Notes: generated by a model not told the origin, from the sequence alone. A DNA stretch of 64,000 nt from Roseinatronobacter alkalisoli (GCF_028745735.1 NZ_JAQZSM010000001.1:416648-480647), one strand, 5' to 3'. Numbered from the stretch's first letter, positions 18,501 to 28,426 are shown. Program-made: numbers and translations.

Positions 18501-19478
18501 ATGTCACCAATCTTGCAAGGGATCGTGACCATTATCATCGGGGTCGGTGGGTGTGTCGGGTATTTCTATGCGTCGAACCTGATACTGGACAAGGTCATCT
18601 TTCCGGCGCGTGGGGCGCATATAGGGCGCAATATCAACCGCGCCAACAAAGTGCGCCCATGGCTGTTTTTGTTTCCCGCCATCTTCGCGCTAAGCCTGTA
18701 TCTGGTGTATCCGGTGATCGGGTCTTTCTATCGGTCGCTTTTTGACCGTTCCGGCATGGGCTTCATCGGATTGGGGAATTATTTCGATCTGATGCGTGAA
18801 GGGACATTCCGCACAGCGGTGTTCAACAATCTGCTTTGGGTTCTGTTTGTGCCCGCGCTGGCCACATTTCTGGGGCTGCTGGTCGCGCAACTGACGGACC
18901 GGCTGTCCTGGGGCAACATCGCCAAATCCCTGATCTTCATGCCGATGGCGATTTCCTTCGTGGGCGCGTCGCTGATCTGGAAATTTGTCTATTCTGCAAA
19001 CCCGGATATTGGCATTCTCAACTCAATGCGCGATTTTTTCGGGATGGCCCCGGTTGATCCGGTCCAGATACCATTCTGGAACAATTTTTTCCTGATGTTC
19101 ATTCTGGTGTGGATTCAGACAGGCTTTGCCATGGTGATCCTGTCTGCGGCACTGCGCGGTATCCCTGAAGAAACCATCGAGGCCGCCATTATTGACGGAG
19201 CGAACCCGTTTCAGGTGTTCTTTTCTATCAAGGTGCCGCAGATCATGGGCACGATTGTTGTCGTCTGGACCACGATCACCATTCTGGTGCTGAAAGTGTT
19301 CGACATTGTCTACACCATGACAGGGGGCAATTTTGGCACGCATATCCTGCCCAGTTACATGATGACCTACATGTTCCGCGATGACGGGCGGGCAACGGCA
19401 GTGGCCTTTGTCATCATGATCCTCGTGCTGCCGGTCATGGTCTGGAATATCCGGCAGGCCCGGAAAGAAATGCGCTGA
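18501..19478 (+). CDS. aglF: Alpha-glucoside ABC transporter permease AglF
   Basis: 325 residues. An extra N-terminal helix (about 5-28) precedes the MalF-like permease core with helices from PWLFLFPAIFALSLYLVYPVIG onward. The EAA loop that contacts the ATPase reads EETIEAAIIDGANPFQVFFSIKVP. It pairs with AglG to form the inner-membrane channel. It begins 133 bases after aglE and is followed closely by aglG. Confidence 0.93.
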   Translation: MSPILQGIVTIIIGVGGCVGYFYASNLILDKVIFPARGAHIGRNINRANKVRPWLFLFPAIFALSLYLVYPVIGSFYRSLFDRSGMGFIGLGNYFDLMREGTFRTAVFNNLLWVLFVPALATFLGLLVAQLTDRLSWGNIAKSLIFMPMAISFVGASLIWKFVYSANPDIGILNSMRDFFGMAPVDPVQIPFWNNFFLMFILVWIQTGFAMVILSAALRGIPEETIEAAIIDGANPFQVFFSIKVPQIMGTIVVVWTTITILVLKVFDIVYTMTGGNFGTHILPSYMMTYMFRDDGRATAVAFVIMILVLPVMVWNIRQARKEMR

Positions 19479-19497
19479 GGCGGGGGAGGAAAAGACG

Positions 19498-20649
19498 ATG
19501 GACAATATCGCAGGACAAAATCAGGGCGGCAGACTGGCAGTCAATATCACCGTGGTCATTCTGGTGCTGCTATGGCTGTTGCCGACAATCGGGCTGTTCG
19601 TGTCATCCTTCCGCGACCGTGACCAGATTTCAAACTCTGGCTGGTGGCAGGCGCCCTTCGCGGTTGACCTGAATTTCCGGGCGCGCGTTGCCGCCGATGG
19701 CATGCGCGAAGAAGGGGGTGTTTTTATTCTGGAAGGCAATGTCTTTGATGACCCTGCACTGGTCCAGAATTTCCCCGACGGCGAAGGCGTTGTCGCGGCC
19801 TATGGCACGCGCGCAGTTGCGCCGGATGAATTCACTGCGGGCGAGGTGTCGGAACTCCGCGGTGGCGGCACGATTACCGTCGAACGCGACGGGCGCTACC
19901 GGGTCGAAAGCCCCGAAGAGATATCCCGTGGTCCGACGCTTTATTTTGAAGCGCGCACCCCGCCGAAATTCACGTTGGCAAATTACCGCACGGTGCTGTT
20001 TGCCGATGGCATGGACCGCGCCTTCATCAATACCCTGACAGTGACCATTCCTGCGACAATCATTCCTATCCTGATTGCGGCCTTTGCCGCCTATGCACTG
20101 GCCTGGATGGATTTCCCGGGCAGGGGGTTGCTGATTGCGGCGGTCGTGGGCCTGCTGGTGGTGCCATTACAACTGGCCTTGGTGCCGCTGCTGAAACTGC
20201 ATACGGATGTCGGTATCGGCCAGAGTTTCTTTGGAATATGGCTGGCGCATACCGGGTTCGGGCTGCCGCTTGCGGTGTATTTGTTGCGAAATTACATGGT
20301 CGGCTTGCCGCGCGACATTATCGAATCCGCCAAGGTCGATGGCGCGACGGATTTCCAGATTTTCGTGCGGATCATCCTGCCGCTCAGTTTTCCGGCACTT
20401 GCGTCTTTTGCCATCTTTCAGTTCCTGTGGACATGGAATGACCTGCTTGTGGCCAAGGTTTTCTTGCCATCGGGCGCGGAATCGCAGGTCATGACAGTCA
20501 AGATTGCCGATGACCTGCTTGGCTCTCGTGGCGGGGACTGGGGCATTCTGGCGACGGCGGCGTTTGTGTCCATCGCGGTGCCGCTGCTCGTCTTCTTCAC
20601 AATGCAACGCTATCTGGTGCGTGGCCTGCTGGCCGGCTCTGTCAAATAA
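19498..20649 (+). CDS. aglG: Alpha-glucoside ABC transporter permease AglG
   Basis: 383 residues, about 100 longer than a typical MalG-type permease. After the first helix (VVILVLLWLLPTIGLFVSSF) there is a periplasmic insertion (about 45-155) before the core helices begin at FINTLTVTIPATII. The EAA loop is DIIESAKVDGATDFQIFVRIILP. The insertion is known for AglG proteins. It begins 19 bases after aglF and ends 14 bases before aglA. Confidence 0.93.
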   Translation: MDNIAGQNQGGRLAVNITVVILVLLWLLPTIGLFVSSFRDRDQISNSGWWQAPFAVDLNFRARVAADGMREEGGVFILEGNVFDDPALVQNFPDGEGVVAAYGTRAVAPDEFTAGEVSELRGGGTITVERDGRYRVESPEEISRGPTLYFEARTPPKFTLANYRTVLFADGMDRAFINTLTVTIPATIIPILIAAFAAYALAWMDFPGRGLLIAAVVGLLVVPLQLALVPLLKLHTDVGIGQSFFGIWLAHTGFGLPLAVYLLRNYMVGLPRDIIESAKVDGATDFQIFVRIILPLSFPALASFAIFQFLWTWNDLLVAKVFLPSGAESQVMTVKIADDLLGSRGGDWGILATAAFVSIAVPLLVFFTMQRYLVRGLLAGSVK

Positions 20650-20663
20650 GGAAAGAGAACCTC

Positions 20664-22316
20664 GTGTCCGTACAAACTCTGTTGCAGCCTGAACGCGGGC
20701 TGGAGCTTTCACCCGAATGGTGGCGTGGTGCGGTGATCTATCAGATCTATCCGCGCAGCTATCAGGACAGCAATGGCGACGGTATCGGCGATCTGCGCGG
20801 TATCGTAGAACGCTTGCCCTATATTGCCAGCCTTGGGGTGGATGCAATCTGGATCAGCCCGTTCTTCACGTCGCCGATGAAGGATTTCGGTTATGATGTG
20901 TCGGATTATTGCGATGTCGATCCGATGTTCGGCGCCTTGTCGGATTTCGATGCGCTGGTTGGCATGGCGCATAAGCTGGGCATCAAGGTCCTGATCGATC
21001 TGGTGTTGTCGCACACATCTGACCAGCACCCATGGTTCAAGGAAAGCCGCGCCAGCCGTGATAATGCGCGCGCAAACTGGTACGTGTGGTCAGATGCAAA
21101 ACCTGACGGGACGCCGCCCAATAACTGGCTGTCCATATTTGGCGGGTCGGCCTGGGCATGGGATACGACACGATGCCAGTATTACCTGCATAATTTCCTG
21201 TCATCCCAGCCGGACCTTAATTTTCACGAACCTGCGGTGCAGGAAGAACTGCTGAACGTCGCGCGTTTCTGGCTGGAAAGGGGGGTGAACGGGTTCCGGC
21301 TGGATACGATCAACTTCTATGTTCATGACTACCAGTTGCGCAACAACCCGCCTCTGCCGCCGGAACAACGCAATTCCACCATCGCGCCTGCGGTGAATCC
21401 CTATAACTATCAGGAACATATCTACGACAAGAACCAGCCAGAGAATCTGGACTTCCTGCGTCGGTTCCGCGCAGTTCTGGACACCTATGGTGCCTGCGCA
21501 GTGGGTGAAGTGGGCGATGCCCAGAAGGGGCTTGAAATCCTTGGCGAATATACCTCCGGCGGGGATAAGGTCCAGATGTGCTATGCGTTCGAATTTCTGG
21601 CCGCCGATTCACCCTCGGCCGCGCGTATTTCGGCCGTGCTGCACCATCTGGATCATGTCGCGCCGGATGGCTGGGCTTGCTGGGCATTTTCGAACCATGA
21701 TGTCCCACGCCATATTTCCCGCTGGGATCTTAGCCCTGCAGCGGCGCGTGCCTATGCTACATTGATGATGTGCCTGCGCGGGTCCGTCTGTCTGTATCAG
21801 GGCGAGGAACTGGGCCTGCCGGAAGCGGAATTGTGTTTCGAAGACCTGCAAGACCCTTATGGCATTCAGTTCTGGCCCGAATTCAAGGGTCGTGACGGAT
21901 GCCGCACACCGATGGTGTGGACAGGCGCTGTGGTGAATGGCGGCTTTTCCACCGCGCTGCCATGGTTGCCGGTCGCGCGCGAACATGTGGGCCTGGCCGT
22001 AGATATGCAGGAACGCGCTCCTGACGCATTGCTGCATCACTACCGCCGCGTGATTGCGTTCCGGCGTGCGCATCGCGCACTGACCCATGGCAGTCTGCGC
22101 GACCTGCATGTGTCCGGGGATACGCTGTCCTTCATCCGCGAAGAGGCGGGCGAGGTGATGTTCTGCGCGTTCAACCTGAGCCATGACCCGGCAACATTAT
22201 ACCTGCCGGATGGCCATTGGGTGCCTGTCGGACAAGAACTGAACAGTTCCGGCCCCGGTGAAGACGGGTTGGTACATTTGGGGCCGTGGCAGCCCTGTCT
22301 TGTCGTAAAACGATAA
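20664..22316 (+). CDS. aglA: Alpha-glucosidase (GH13)
   Basis: 550 residues from a GTG start after AAGGAAAGAG. GH13 regions are in order: SYQDSNGDGIGDLRGI, the nucleophile Asp in GVNGFRLDTINFY, the acid/base Glu in CAVGEVGDA and the third acid in FSNHDVPRH. It lacks a signal peptide, so it acts in the cytoplasm on glucosides imported by AglEFGK. It resembles AglA of Sinorhizobium. Released glucose could go to the Glk encoded nearby. Confidence 0.94.
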   Translation: MSVQTLLQPERGLELSPEWWRGAVIYQIYPRSYQDSNGDGIGDLRGIVERLPYIASLGVDAIWISPFFTSPMKDFGYDVSDYCDVDPMFGALSDFDALVGMAHKLGIKVLIDLVLSHTSDQHPWFKESRASRDNARANWYVWSDAKPDGTPPNNWLSIFGGSAWAWDTTRCQYYLHNFLSSQPDLNFHEPAVQEELLNVARFWLERGVNGFRLDTINFYVHDYQLRNNPPLPPEQRNSTIAPAVNPYNYQEHIYDKNQPENLDFLRRFRAVLDTYGACAVGEVGDAQKGLEILGEYTSGGDKVQMCYAFEFLAADSPSAARISAVLHHLDHVAPDGWACWAFSNHDVPRHISRWDLSPAAARAYATLMMCLRGSVCLYQGEELGLPEAELCFEDLQDPYGIQFWPEFKGRDGCRTPMVWTGAVVNGGFSTALPWLPVAREHVGLAVDMQERAPDALLHHYRRVIAFRRAHRALTHGSLRDLHVSGDTLSFIREEAGEVMFCAFNLSHDPATLYLPDGHWVPVGQELNSSGPGEDGLVHLGPWQPCLVVKR

Positions 22317-22337
22317 AGTAATGAATGGGAGGACACG

Positions 22338-23429
22338 ATGGCAGATCTGAAACTGACGGATGTCGAAAAGGCCTATGGCGAAGTCAAGGTTCTGTCCGAT
22401 GTAAATCTGGACATCAGGAAAGGAGAGCTGGTCGTCTTTGTCGGCCCGTCGGGCTGCGGTAAATCCACGTTGCTGCGTATGATCGCCGGACTTGAAAAGA
22501 TAACCGGTGGCACACTGGAAATTGACGACATGGTCGTCAACGACATTCCGCCCGCGCAGCGTGGTATTGCCATGGTGTTTCAGTCCTATGCGCTTTATCC
22601 GCATATGACGGTGCGTGACAACATGGCCTTCGCGTTGAAGATCGCCAAGAAAAGCAAAGCTGAAATTGATGCAGCGGTGAACCGCGCGGCAGATATCCTG
22701 CAACTTGGCCCGTATCTGGACCGCCTGCCCAAGGCATTGTCGGGGGGGCAGCGGCAGCGCGTGGCCATCGGTCGTTCGATTGTGCGTGACCCGAAAGTCT
22801 ATCTTTTCGATGAACCACTATCGAACCTTGACGCCGCCCTGCGCGTAGCGACCCGGATCGAGATTGCGAAACTCAAGGAATCAATGCCCGATTCCACAAT
22901 GATTTACGTCACCCATGATCAGGTCGAGGCCATGACCCTTGCATCCCGTATTGTGGTGCTGGCAGGTGGCGGGATTGCGCAGGTCGGCTCGCCACTGGAA
23001 CTGTATGAGCGGCCCAACGGCGAATTCGTGGCGCAGTTCATCGGATCACCCGCGATGAACCTGTTGCCCGGCGAGGTGGTTGGAACCGGTGCGCAAACCA
23101 GCGTCAAGCTGGCGGGTGGGGGCAGTGCCCGCGCGGATATTCCCACGACCGACGCCGACAAGGGCCTGTCCGTCAATCTGGGTGTGCGCCCAGAAGACCT
23201 GATCGCTACGGATGGCGATGATTTCCTGTATCAGGGAGAGGTGGATCTGGTCGAGGCATTGGGTGAACTGACGGTGTTGTACTTCAAACCAGATGCGCCG
23301 GGCGCCGCGCCCGTGCTGGCCAAACTTGCTGGAACGCATAAGGACTTGCGCGGGAAAACCGTGAAGCTGAAGGCCGATCCTGCAAAGCTGCACCTGTTCC
23401 ATGACAAAGTGTCGCTTCTATATCGTTAA
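22338..23429 (+). CDS. aglK: Alpha-glucoside ABC transporter ATP-binding protein
   Basis: 363 residues, MalK/UgpC type. Walker A is GPSGCGKST, the signature is LSGGQRQRVAIGRS, Walker B is VYLFDEPLSNLD and the switch is VTHDQVEA. A C-terminal TOBE region (about 235-360) follows. It powers the AglF/AglG channel. It is the last gene of the operon and is followed by a bidirectional terminator. Confidence 0.94.
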   Translation: MADLKLTDVEKAYGEVKVLSDVNLDIRKGELVVFVGPSGCGKSTLLRMIAGLEKITGGTLEIDDMVVNDIPPAQRGIAMVFQSYALYPHMTVRDNMAFALKIAKKSKAEIDAAVNRAADILQLGPYLDRLPKALSGGQRQRVAIGRSIVRDPKVYLFDEPLSNLDAALRVATRIEIAKLKESMPDSTMIYVTHDQVEAMTLASRIVVLAGGGIAQVGSPLELYERPNGEFVAQFIGSPAMNLLPGEVVGTGAQTSVKLAGGGSARADIPTTDADKGLSVNLGVRPEDLIATDGDDFLYQGEVDLVEALGELTVLYFKPDAPGAAPVLAKLAGTHKDLRGKTVKLKADPAKLHLFHDKVSLLYR

Positions 23430-23445
23430 GTATGACAGCATCACT

Positions 23446-23479
23446 GAAAAAGCCGCGCTGATATCAGCGCGGCTTTTTC
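23446..23479. terminator. Bidirectional terminator, aglK / DEAD-box gene
   Basis: AAAAAGCCGCGCTGA and TCAGCGCGGCTTTTT form a 15-base-pair stem around a minimal loop, with A and T tracts at the two edges. It sits between the convergent ends of aglK and the helicase gene and can serve both. Confidence 0.85.
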
Positions 23480-23504
23480 ATGTATTGGTTCCATGTACCA
23501 ACAT

Positions 23505-24941
23505 TCAGGCGCTGCGAAATTCCCGCATCAGAAAGTCGGGCACATGATCGCCCATGCCGACAATCGCGCCGTCACGGTTCGATCTGCGTTCACGTGGGGC
23601 GTGGTCACGACCGGCCGGGTTGCGTGGCTGGCCGCGGCGGGATGTTTCCTGACGCGGTGCAGGCGTCGCGGCAACTGGCTGTTGCTGCGGGGCAGCGTCA
23701 TCAGCAGGGGCGCGCGCGACGGCGGTTGTTTCTTCCGCAGCTTCGGTCTTGGCCGACCGGTCCTTGTGCCGCACCCGCGTGGGGGCAGGTTGAACTTCTG
23801 GCGCTTCGGCCCTTGGCAAGGTTTTCTGCAGCAGGGCTTCGATGGCATCAAGGTATTTCTGATCAGACGGCACCATGATCGAGATCGCCTTGCCAGAACG
23901 TCCGGCACGCCCGGTGCGGCCGATCCGATGTACATAATCTTCGGGATGTGACGGCAGATCAAAGTTGAAGACATGGCTGACCGAAGGCACGTCAAGGCCC
24001 CGCGCCGCCACATCGGAAGCGATCAGAAGCCGCAATTCACCTGCACGAAAGCGTTCCAGTGTGCGTGTGCGCACGGATTGGTCAAGGTCGCCATGAATGG
24101 GTGCCGCGTCGAATTTATGTCTGATCAGCGATTTTGACACGATATCGACGTCAACCTTGCGATTGCAGAAGATGATTGCATTTTCCAGCTTGTCGCCTTC
24201 GTTATTGATCAGGCTGCGCAGGGTTTCGCGTTTCAGCTTCGCGGCGGTGTCGCGCCGTGCGGCCTGTATCTGGATCAGTTCCTGTGTAATCGTTTCCGAT
24301 GCCGTGGCTTGCCGCGCAATTTCGATACGCGCAGGGTTTGACAGGAACGTGTTGGTGATACGTTCAATTTCCGGGGCCATCGTAGCGGAATAGAAGAATG
24401 TCTGCCGCGTGAACGGCGTCAGGCCGAAAATGCGTTCAATATCAGGGATGAAGCCCATATCCAGCATGCGGTCGGCTTCATCCACAACCATGACCTCAAC
24501 ACCGGTCAGCAGCAGTTTTCCGCGTTCAAAATGGTCCAGCAACCGCCCCGGTGTCGCGATCAGGACATCAACGCCGCGGTCGATCAGTTTGTCCTGTTCA
24601 CCGAATGCGACACCACCGATCAGCAATGCCTTGGTCAGGCGGGTATGCTTGGCATAGGTATCAAAATTTTCGGCCACCTGGGCGGCCAGTTCCCGCGTGG
24701 GTGCCAGCACCAGTGAACGTGGCATGCGCGCGCGTGCGCGGCCACGTCCAAGGCGCGTGATCAATGGCAGCGTGAAAGACGCGGTCTTGCCAGTGCCCGT
24801 CTGGGCGATGCCCAGAATGTCGCGCCCTTCAAGCGCGTAGGGAATGGCTTGCGCCTGAATGGGCGTTGGGGCCGTGTAGCCCGCTTCAGCAATAGCTTTA
24901 AGGACCTTGGGGTCCAGCTTCAGTTCAGAAAATGTAGTCAT
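23505..24941 (-). CDS. DEAD-box RNA helicase, RhlE-like
   Basis: 478 residues from the ATG complementary to 24939-24941 (MTTFSELKLD). All helicase motifs are present: PIQAQAIP, AQTGTGKT, PTRELAAQ, TPGRLLD, VDEADRM, SATM, FCNRKVDVD, ASDVAARGLDVP and HRIGRTGRAGRSG. The tail (about 375-478) is rich in Ala, Pro and Arg, as in RhlE proteins, and likely binds RNA. Probable role in ribosome assembly or mRNA turnover; the exact orthologue is not certain. Confidence 0.92.
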   Translation of the reverse strand: MTTFSELKLDPKVLKAIAEAGYTAPTPIQAQAIPYALEGRDILGIAQTGTGKTASFTLPLITRLGRGRARARMPRSLVLAPTRELAAQVAENFDTYAKHTRLTKALLIGGVAFGEQDKLIDRGVDVLIATPGRLLDHFERGKLLLTGVEVMVVDEADRMLDMGFIPDIERIFGLTPFTRQTFFYSATMAPEIERITNTFLSNPARIEIARQATASETITQELIQIQAARRDTAAKLKRETLRSLINNEGDKLENAIIFCNRKVDVDIVSKSLIRHKFDAAPIHGDLDQSVRTRTLERFRAGELRLLIASDVAARGLDVPSVSHVFNFDLPSHPEDYVHRIGRTGRAGRSGKAISIMVPSDQKYLDAIEALLQKTLPRAEAPEVQPAPTRVRHKDRSAKTEAAEETTAVARAPADDAAPQQQPVAATPAPRQETSRRGQPRNPAGRDHAPRERRSNRDGAIVGMGDHVPDFLMREFRSA

Positions 24942-25168
24942 GCGTTTCCATGGTTTCGGCGTCGGGCCGGAACAGTTATGGGACGCATGCATTTCGCGTC
25001 CCGCGATCGGATCAATTGCCGTAGCAACACGGTTTCCTTAGTTCAATTGCGACCCCGAGTCAATCTGAAGCGCCGGTAGGGCCGGACAGGCCGCGAAATA
25101 ACTTGCGGGGGATGCATCTTCGCAGTTGCAGGCTGCTGAAAGGCGCGCTATTCACCCAATGCTGGCAC

Positions 25169-25252
25169 GCGGGTGTGGCGGAATGGTAGACGCAGAGGAT
25201 TCAAAATCCTCCGCCGCAAGGCGTGGGAGTTCGAGTCTCCCCACCCGCACCA
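25169..25252 (+). tRNA. tRNA-Leu (anticodon CAA)
   Basis: Acceptor arm GCGGGTG/CACCCGC, anticodon stem GAGGA/TCCTC around TTCAAAA, giving CAA. A long variable arm (GCCGCAAGGC) and the T arm GGGAGTTCGAGTCTCC follow, and CCA is encoded. The long variable arm and the anticodon fit leucine. Confidence 0.95.
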
Positions 25253-25341
25253 GCTATCTTACTTTCAGGAGTTATAGGATACATGTCGCCGGTGGTGGAC
25301 AACGCCATTGGCCGGATTCTGCGCTTTACCCGAACAAACAA

Positions 25342-25372
25342 GGCCACGATTGACGCGCTGTCAATCGTGGCC
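25342..25372 (-). terminator. Terminator of bactofilin operon
   Basis: GGCCACGATTGAC and GTCAATCGTGGCC are perfect inverted copies (13 base pairs) around GCGCT. On the minus strand the hairpin is followed by a T-rich TTGTTTGTT, so it terminates transcription from the bactofilin gene, whose stop is 23 bases away. Confidence 0.8.
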
Positions 25373-25395
25373 CTGTGTCAACTTACTGACCGGGT

Positions 25396-25983
25396 TCAGG
25401 AATTGCCGGCGTTTTTCTTCTGCTCGGTCGCTTTCTTCACGGCTTCGGACATGGCCGCAGGGGCAGGGGCAGGCTGGGGTGCCGGGGTCGCAGCTGCCGG
25501 TGCGGCTGCTGCGCCGCGATTGGTCTGAAGCGGGTCGTCCTGACGCTGCACCGAACCTTCGAAATGCGCGCCGGATTCGATTGCGATTGTCTTGTGGATG
25601 ATGTCGCCTTCGACTTGCGCAGCCGATGTCAGACGCACTTTCAGCCCACGCACCCGGCCGATCACGCGACCATTGATGACAATGTCATCGGCAACGATTT
25701 CGCCGCGGATCGTGGCGGTTTCGCCAACGGTCAGCAGATGCGCACGAATGTCGCCATCGACATTCCCTTCGATAAGAACATCGCCCGTGGTTTTAAGGTT
25801 ACCCGTCACCGTAAGGTCAGCTGCAAGAACCGACGCAGCAGGCTTCGATTTCGTTACCTGTGTCGAGGCTGTGTCTGCATTGTTCTGACGCAGAAAGGAT
25901 GGGGTTTCCGCAGGAGGGGTCGCCGGTGTCGCCTCGTTCGAGGGTTTGTTTCCGGTTTCATTGATGCGGCTTTTAGAAAACAT
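25396..25983 (-). CDS. Bactofilin (polymer-forming cytoskeletal protein)
   Basis: 195 residues. A disordered N-terminus (1-50) precedes the beta-helical bactofilin domain (about 52-155) with DLTVTGNLKTTGDVLIEGNVDGDI and VEGDIIHKTIAIESGAHFEG. An Ala/Pro-rich tail follows. Bactofilins polymerise without nucleotide at the membrane and position cell-wall enzymes. The gene overlaps the end of the M23 peptidase gene by 11 bases, matching the BacA-LmdC type pair of alphaproteobacteria. Confidence 0.93.
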   Translation of the reverse strand: MFSKSRINETGNKPSNEATPATPPAETPSFLRQNNADTASTQVTKSKPAASVLAADLTVTGNLKTTGDVLIEGNVDGDIRAHLLTVGETATIRGEIVADDIVINGRVIGRVRGLKVRLTSAAQVEGDIIHKTIAIESGAHFEGSVQRQDDPLQTNRGAAAAPAAATPAPQPAPAPAAMSEAVKKATEQKKNAGNS

Positions 25984-27313
25984 GCTGTCCAGCCCTTATG
26001 TAGGTTTTCGGGTTTACTGGTCGACCGTTGATTCGCACTTCATAGTGCAGATGCACACCGGTTGACGCGCCAGTGGTGCCCATACCACCAATCCGCTGCC
26101 CGCGCGATACCCTTTGTCCCGCGCGCACGTCCATGGAGTTCAAATGAGCGTAATAAGTTTCGATCCCGAACTCATGCTGGATGATGACCAGATTGCCATA
26201 CCCGCCCTGACGTCCCGCAGATTTGACCACGCCGTCGGCGGTGGCATGAATGGCCGTGCCACGCGATCCGGCCCAGTCCAGCCCGTTATGCATGGTGCTG
26301 CGTCCCGTCAACGGATGGCGACGCATGCCAAAGCCGGAGGTTTCGCGCACACTGGCCGAAACCGGGCGCGCCACAGGCAAACGGTTGATGCCCAGGCGGT
26401 AAGCGTGAATATCGGCCAGACGCTGCAGCAGCGCATTCGCGCGCGAGATGTCCTGATCCTGCGACATAACCCCGGAGGTTGAGACGGAAATCGGACGCAG
26501 CGAGGCCGTCTGCGAATTGGCTCCCTGACGTACCAGACGCCGAATCTGGTCCGGCGTGACACCGGCGGCGCGGAACACGCGCTCCAGCGGTTCGACAACC
26601 ACTTCCAGTGCTTCTTCCAACTGTGAAAAGATCATGTGATTGCGGTCGCGCAGCAACTCGTTTTCCAGTGCCAGATGCCGCGCCTGATTGACAGATTGTT
26701 CCGCATCCAGCGCCAGTTCCTGCGTTGATCCTGCCATCCGGTCCATGGCGACCAGCAGATAGTCCAGCATGTCTTCCATTTCGCGCGACCGGTCCGCAGT
26801 GGTCTGGGTGGTGCCGGTTTCGGCCTGCAATGTGTTGGTGACCTCGGCCAGGCGCGTGCGGGCTTCATCACGTTCGCGCACCACGCGGCGAATGGTGTGC
26901 TGAATATTGTCAATGCCGGTTTCCAGTTCCAGCCGCCGTTCTTCGGATGCAAGAAGCTGTAGCTGCATGTCGGAAATGCGGGTCATCGCTTCGGCAAAGC
27001 GGGCTTGGGCGGCTTCGGTTTCCACTGCGCGCTGGTCGCGTTCGGCAGCCAGTTCGTTCAGACGCTGTTCGTAATTTGCCTGATCACGTACGGCATGGTC
27101 ACGTAGGTTTCCGGACCCGATTGCGTCCATCAGCAGGATGGATGTTGCAATGACGCCCCATGCGAAGAAACTACCGACAGATGCCAGCGCCACAGCCTGC
27201 GTTATGGGGCGCAGGCGTACAAAGCGCGTTGTCGTATCTGATCGAAGGAAAAGCCGTTGTTCGGGAAGATGGCGCTCCAGCCGGTGATTCAGTTGCGCAA
27301 GCAGTTGTTTCAA
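25973..27313 (-). CDS. Membrane-anchored M23 family peptidase (LmdC-like)
   Basis: 446 residues. A short cytoplasmic N-terminus, one membrane helix (about 38-62), a long coiled coil (about 75-240) and a C-terminal M23 domain (about 325-446). Zinc ligands are present in RSTMHNGLDWAG (His and Asp) and GVHLHYEVRING (HxH), so it should be an active peptidoglycan endopeptidase. The adjacent bactofilin likely localises it through the cytoplasmic N-terminus, as proposed for LmdC; that is inference here. Confidence 0.9.
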   Translation of the reverse strand: MKQLLAQLNHRLERHLPEQRLFLRSDTTTRFVRLRPITQAVALASVGSFFAWGVIATSILLMDAIGSGNLRDHAVRDQANYEQRLNELAAERDQRAVETEAAQARFAEAMTRISDMQLQLLASEERRLELETGIDNIQHTIRRVVRERDEARTRLAEVTNTLQAETGTTQTTADRSREMEDMLDYLLVAMDRMAGSTQELALDAEQSVNQARHLALENELLRDRNHMIFSQLEEALEVVVEPLERVFRAAGVTPDQIRRLVRQGANSQTASLRPISVSTSGVMSQDQDISRANALLQRLADIHAYRLGINRLPVARPVSASVRETSGFGMRRHPLTGRSTMHNGLDWAGSRGTAIHATADGVVKSAGRQGGYGNLVIIQHEFGIETYYAHLNSMDVRAGQRVSRGQRIGGMGTTGASTGVHLHYEVRINGRPVNPKTYIRAGQHVF

Positions 27314-27607
27314 AGCAGAGTTCCCATTTCATCACCTGAACCGGGCATGTCACAAAACCTTGCAGAAACCACACGAACACACATTCACAGCCCCCCGCGT
27401 GATTACGCAAGCTTCGTCAGCGCCGCAAGATTTTTCCGGACTGTTGCAGCGCCACATCACTGGTGAACATGTAAATCAGCGAAAACTCGCCGATTTGGCG
27501 GGTTCAGATGCCCGGATAAGCCACTTTTGCGGCAATAATGCACCTCTGGGTTGATTGGTTCAATCCCTGGTTGTATCGGGCTGGCGGTGGCTGAAGATAT
27601 GCAACCC

Positions 27608-28426
27608 TCAACCTAGGTCTGGTGCCGTCAATGGCCAGTAGAAATCTGGTGGAATGCCGGCCTGCGCGCGTTTTTCTTCGTTGAATGGGGGGCGGAGCGG
27701 GCCGTGAAAGTAGCGGCGCACAAGTTCCAGAAACACTGGCTGCGGATCCTTGCCTTCGCGACCGCACAGGAAATTAAACCATTTCGACCCATAGGCCACG
27801 TGCCCGACTTCTTCGGCATAGATCACATTCAGCGCTGCGACTGCATCATCCATACCAGCGCGGGTGAATATCTCGATCATGCCGGGCGTCACATCCAGCC
27901 CGCGCGCTTCCAGCACCATCGGTACGACAGCCAGACGGCCCAGAATGTCGCTGGCCGTGTCTTCGGCGGCGCGCCACATTCCGGTATGTGCAGGCAGGGC
28001 ACCATAATGGCTGCCCAGCGTTTCCAGACAATCGCAGACCAGCCCGAAATGCTTGGATTCCTCGTCCGCGGCCTTGACCCAGTCGTCATAGAACCCCAGC
28101 GGCATATCGATTTCGGGAAACCGCGCAATAAGATCCCAATGCAGGTCAACTGCGTTCAGTTCGATATGTGCAATGGCATGCAGAATAGCAATCCGGCCCT
28201 GTGCGCTACCGGGGCGGCGGCGCGGCACATCGCGCGGGTCCAGCAGTTCTGGCCGGTCCGGCCGTGCTGGGGCAAGGGGTGGTGTGGCGTGGCCAAGGGG
28301 AATCGGCGTGCCTGCCTTGCGCGCGGCAAACCAGTCGGCTGCATGGCGGCGGGACCGGGCGCATTTTTCGCGCCCGTCTGCGGTGCTCAGGACATCCACC
28401 GCCATCTGTCGCAGTGACATCGTCAT
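27608..28426 (-). CDS. DUF455 ferritin-like protein
   Basis: 272 residues. Helical bundle carboxylate/histidine ligands are visible: AIAHIELNAVDLHWDL and KAADEESKHFGLVCDCLE, then NVIYAEEVGHVAYG, as expected of a di-iron ferritin-like fold. The family is annotated as DUF455 and is sometimes called a tRNA-hydroxylase-like protein; no function is proven. The gene overlaps the end of the bcp gene by 4 bases (ATGA), so the two are translated together. Confidence 0.85.
   Translation of the reverse strand: MTMSLRQMAVDVLSTADGREKCARSRRHAADWFAARKAGTPIPLGHATPPLAPARPDRPELLDPRDVPRRRPGSAQGRIAILHAIAHIELNAVDLHWDLIARFPEIDMPLGFYDDWVKAADEESKHFGLVCDCLETLGSHYGALPAHTGMWRAAEDTASDILGRLAVVPMVLEARGLDVTPGMIEIFTRAGMDDAVAALNVIYAEEVGHVAYGSKWFNFLCGREGKDPQPVFLELVRRYFHGPLRPPFNEEKRAQAGIPPDFYWPLTAPDLG

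Noticed and set aside
25126..25353. Small protein across the tRNA-Leu
   Set aside because: Overlaps a well-folded tRNA; spurious.
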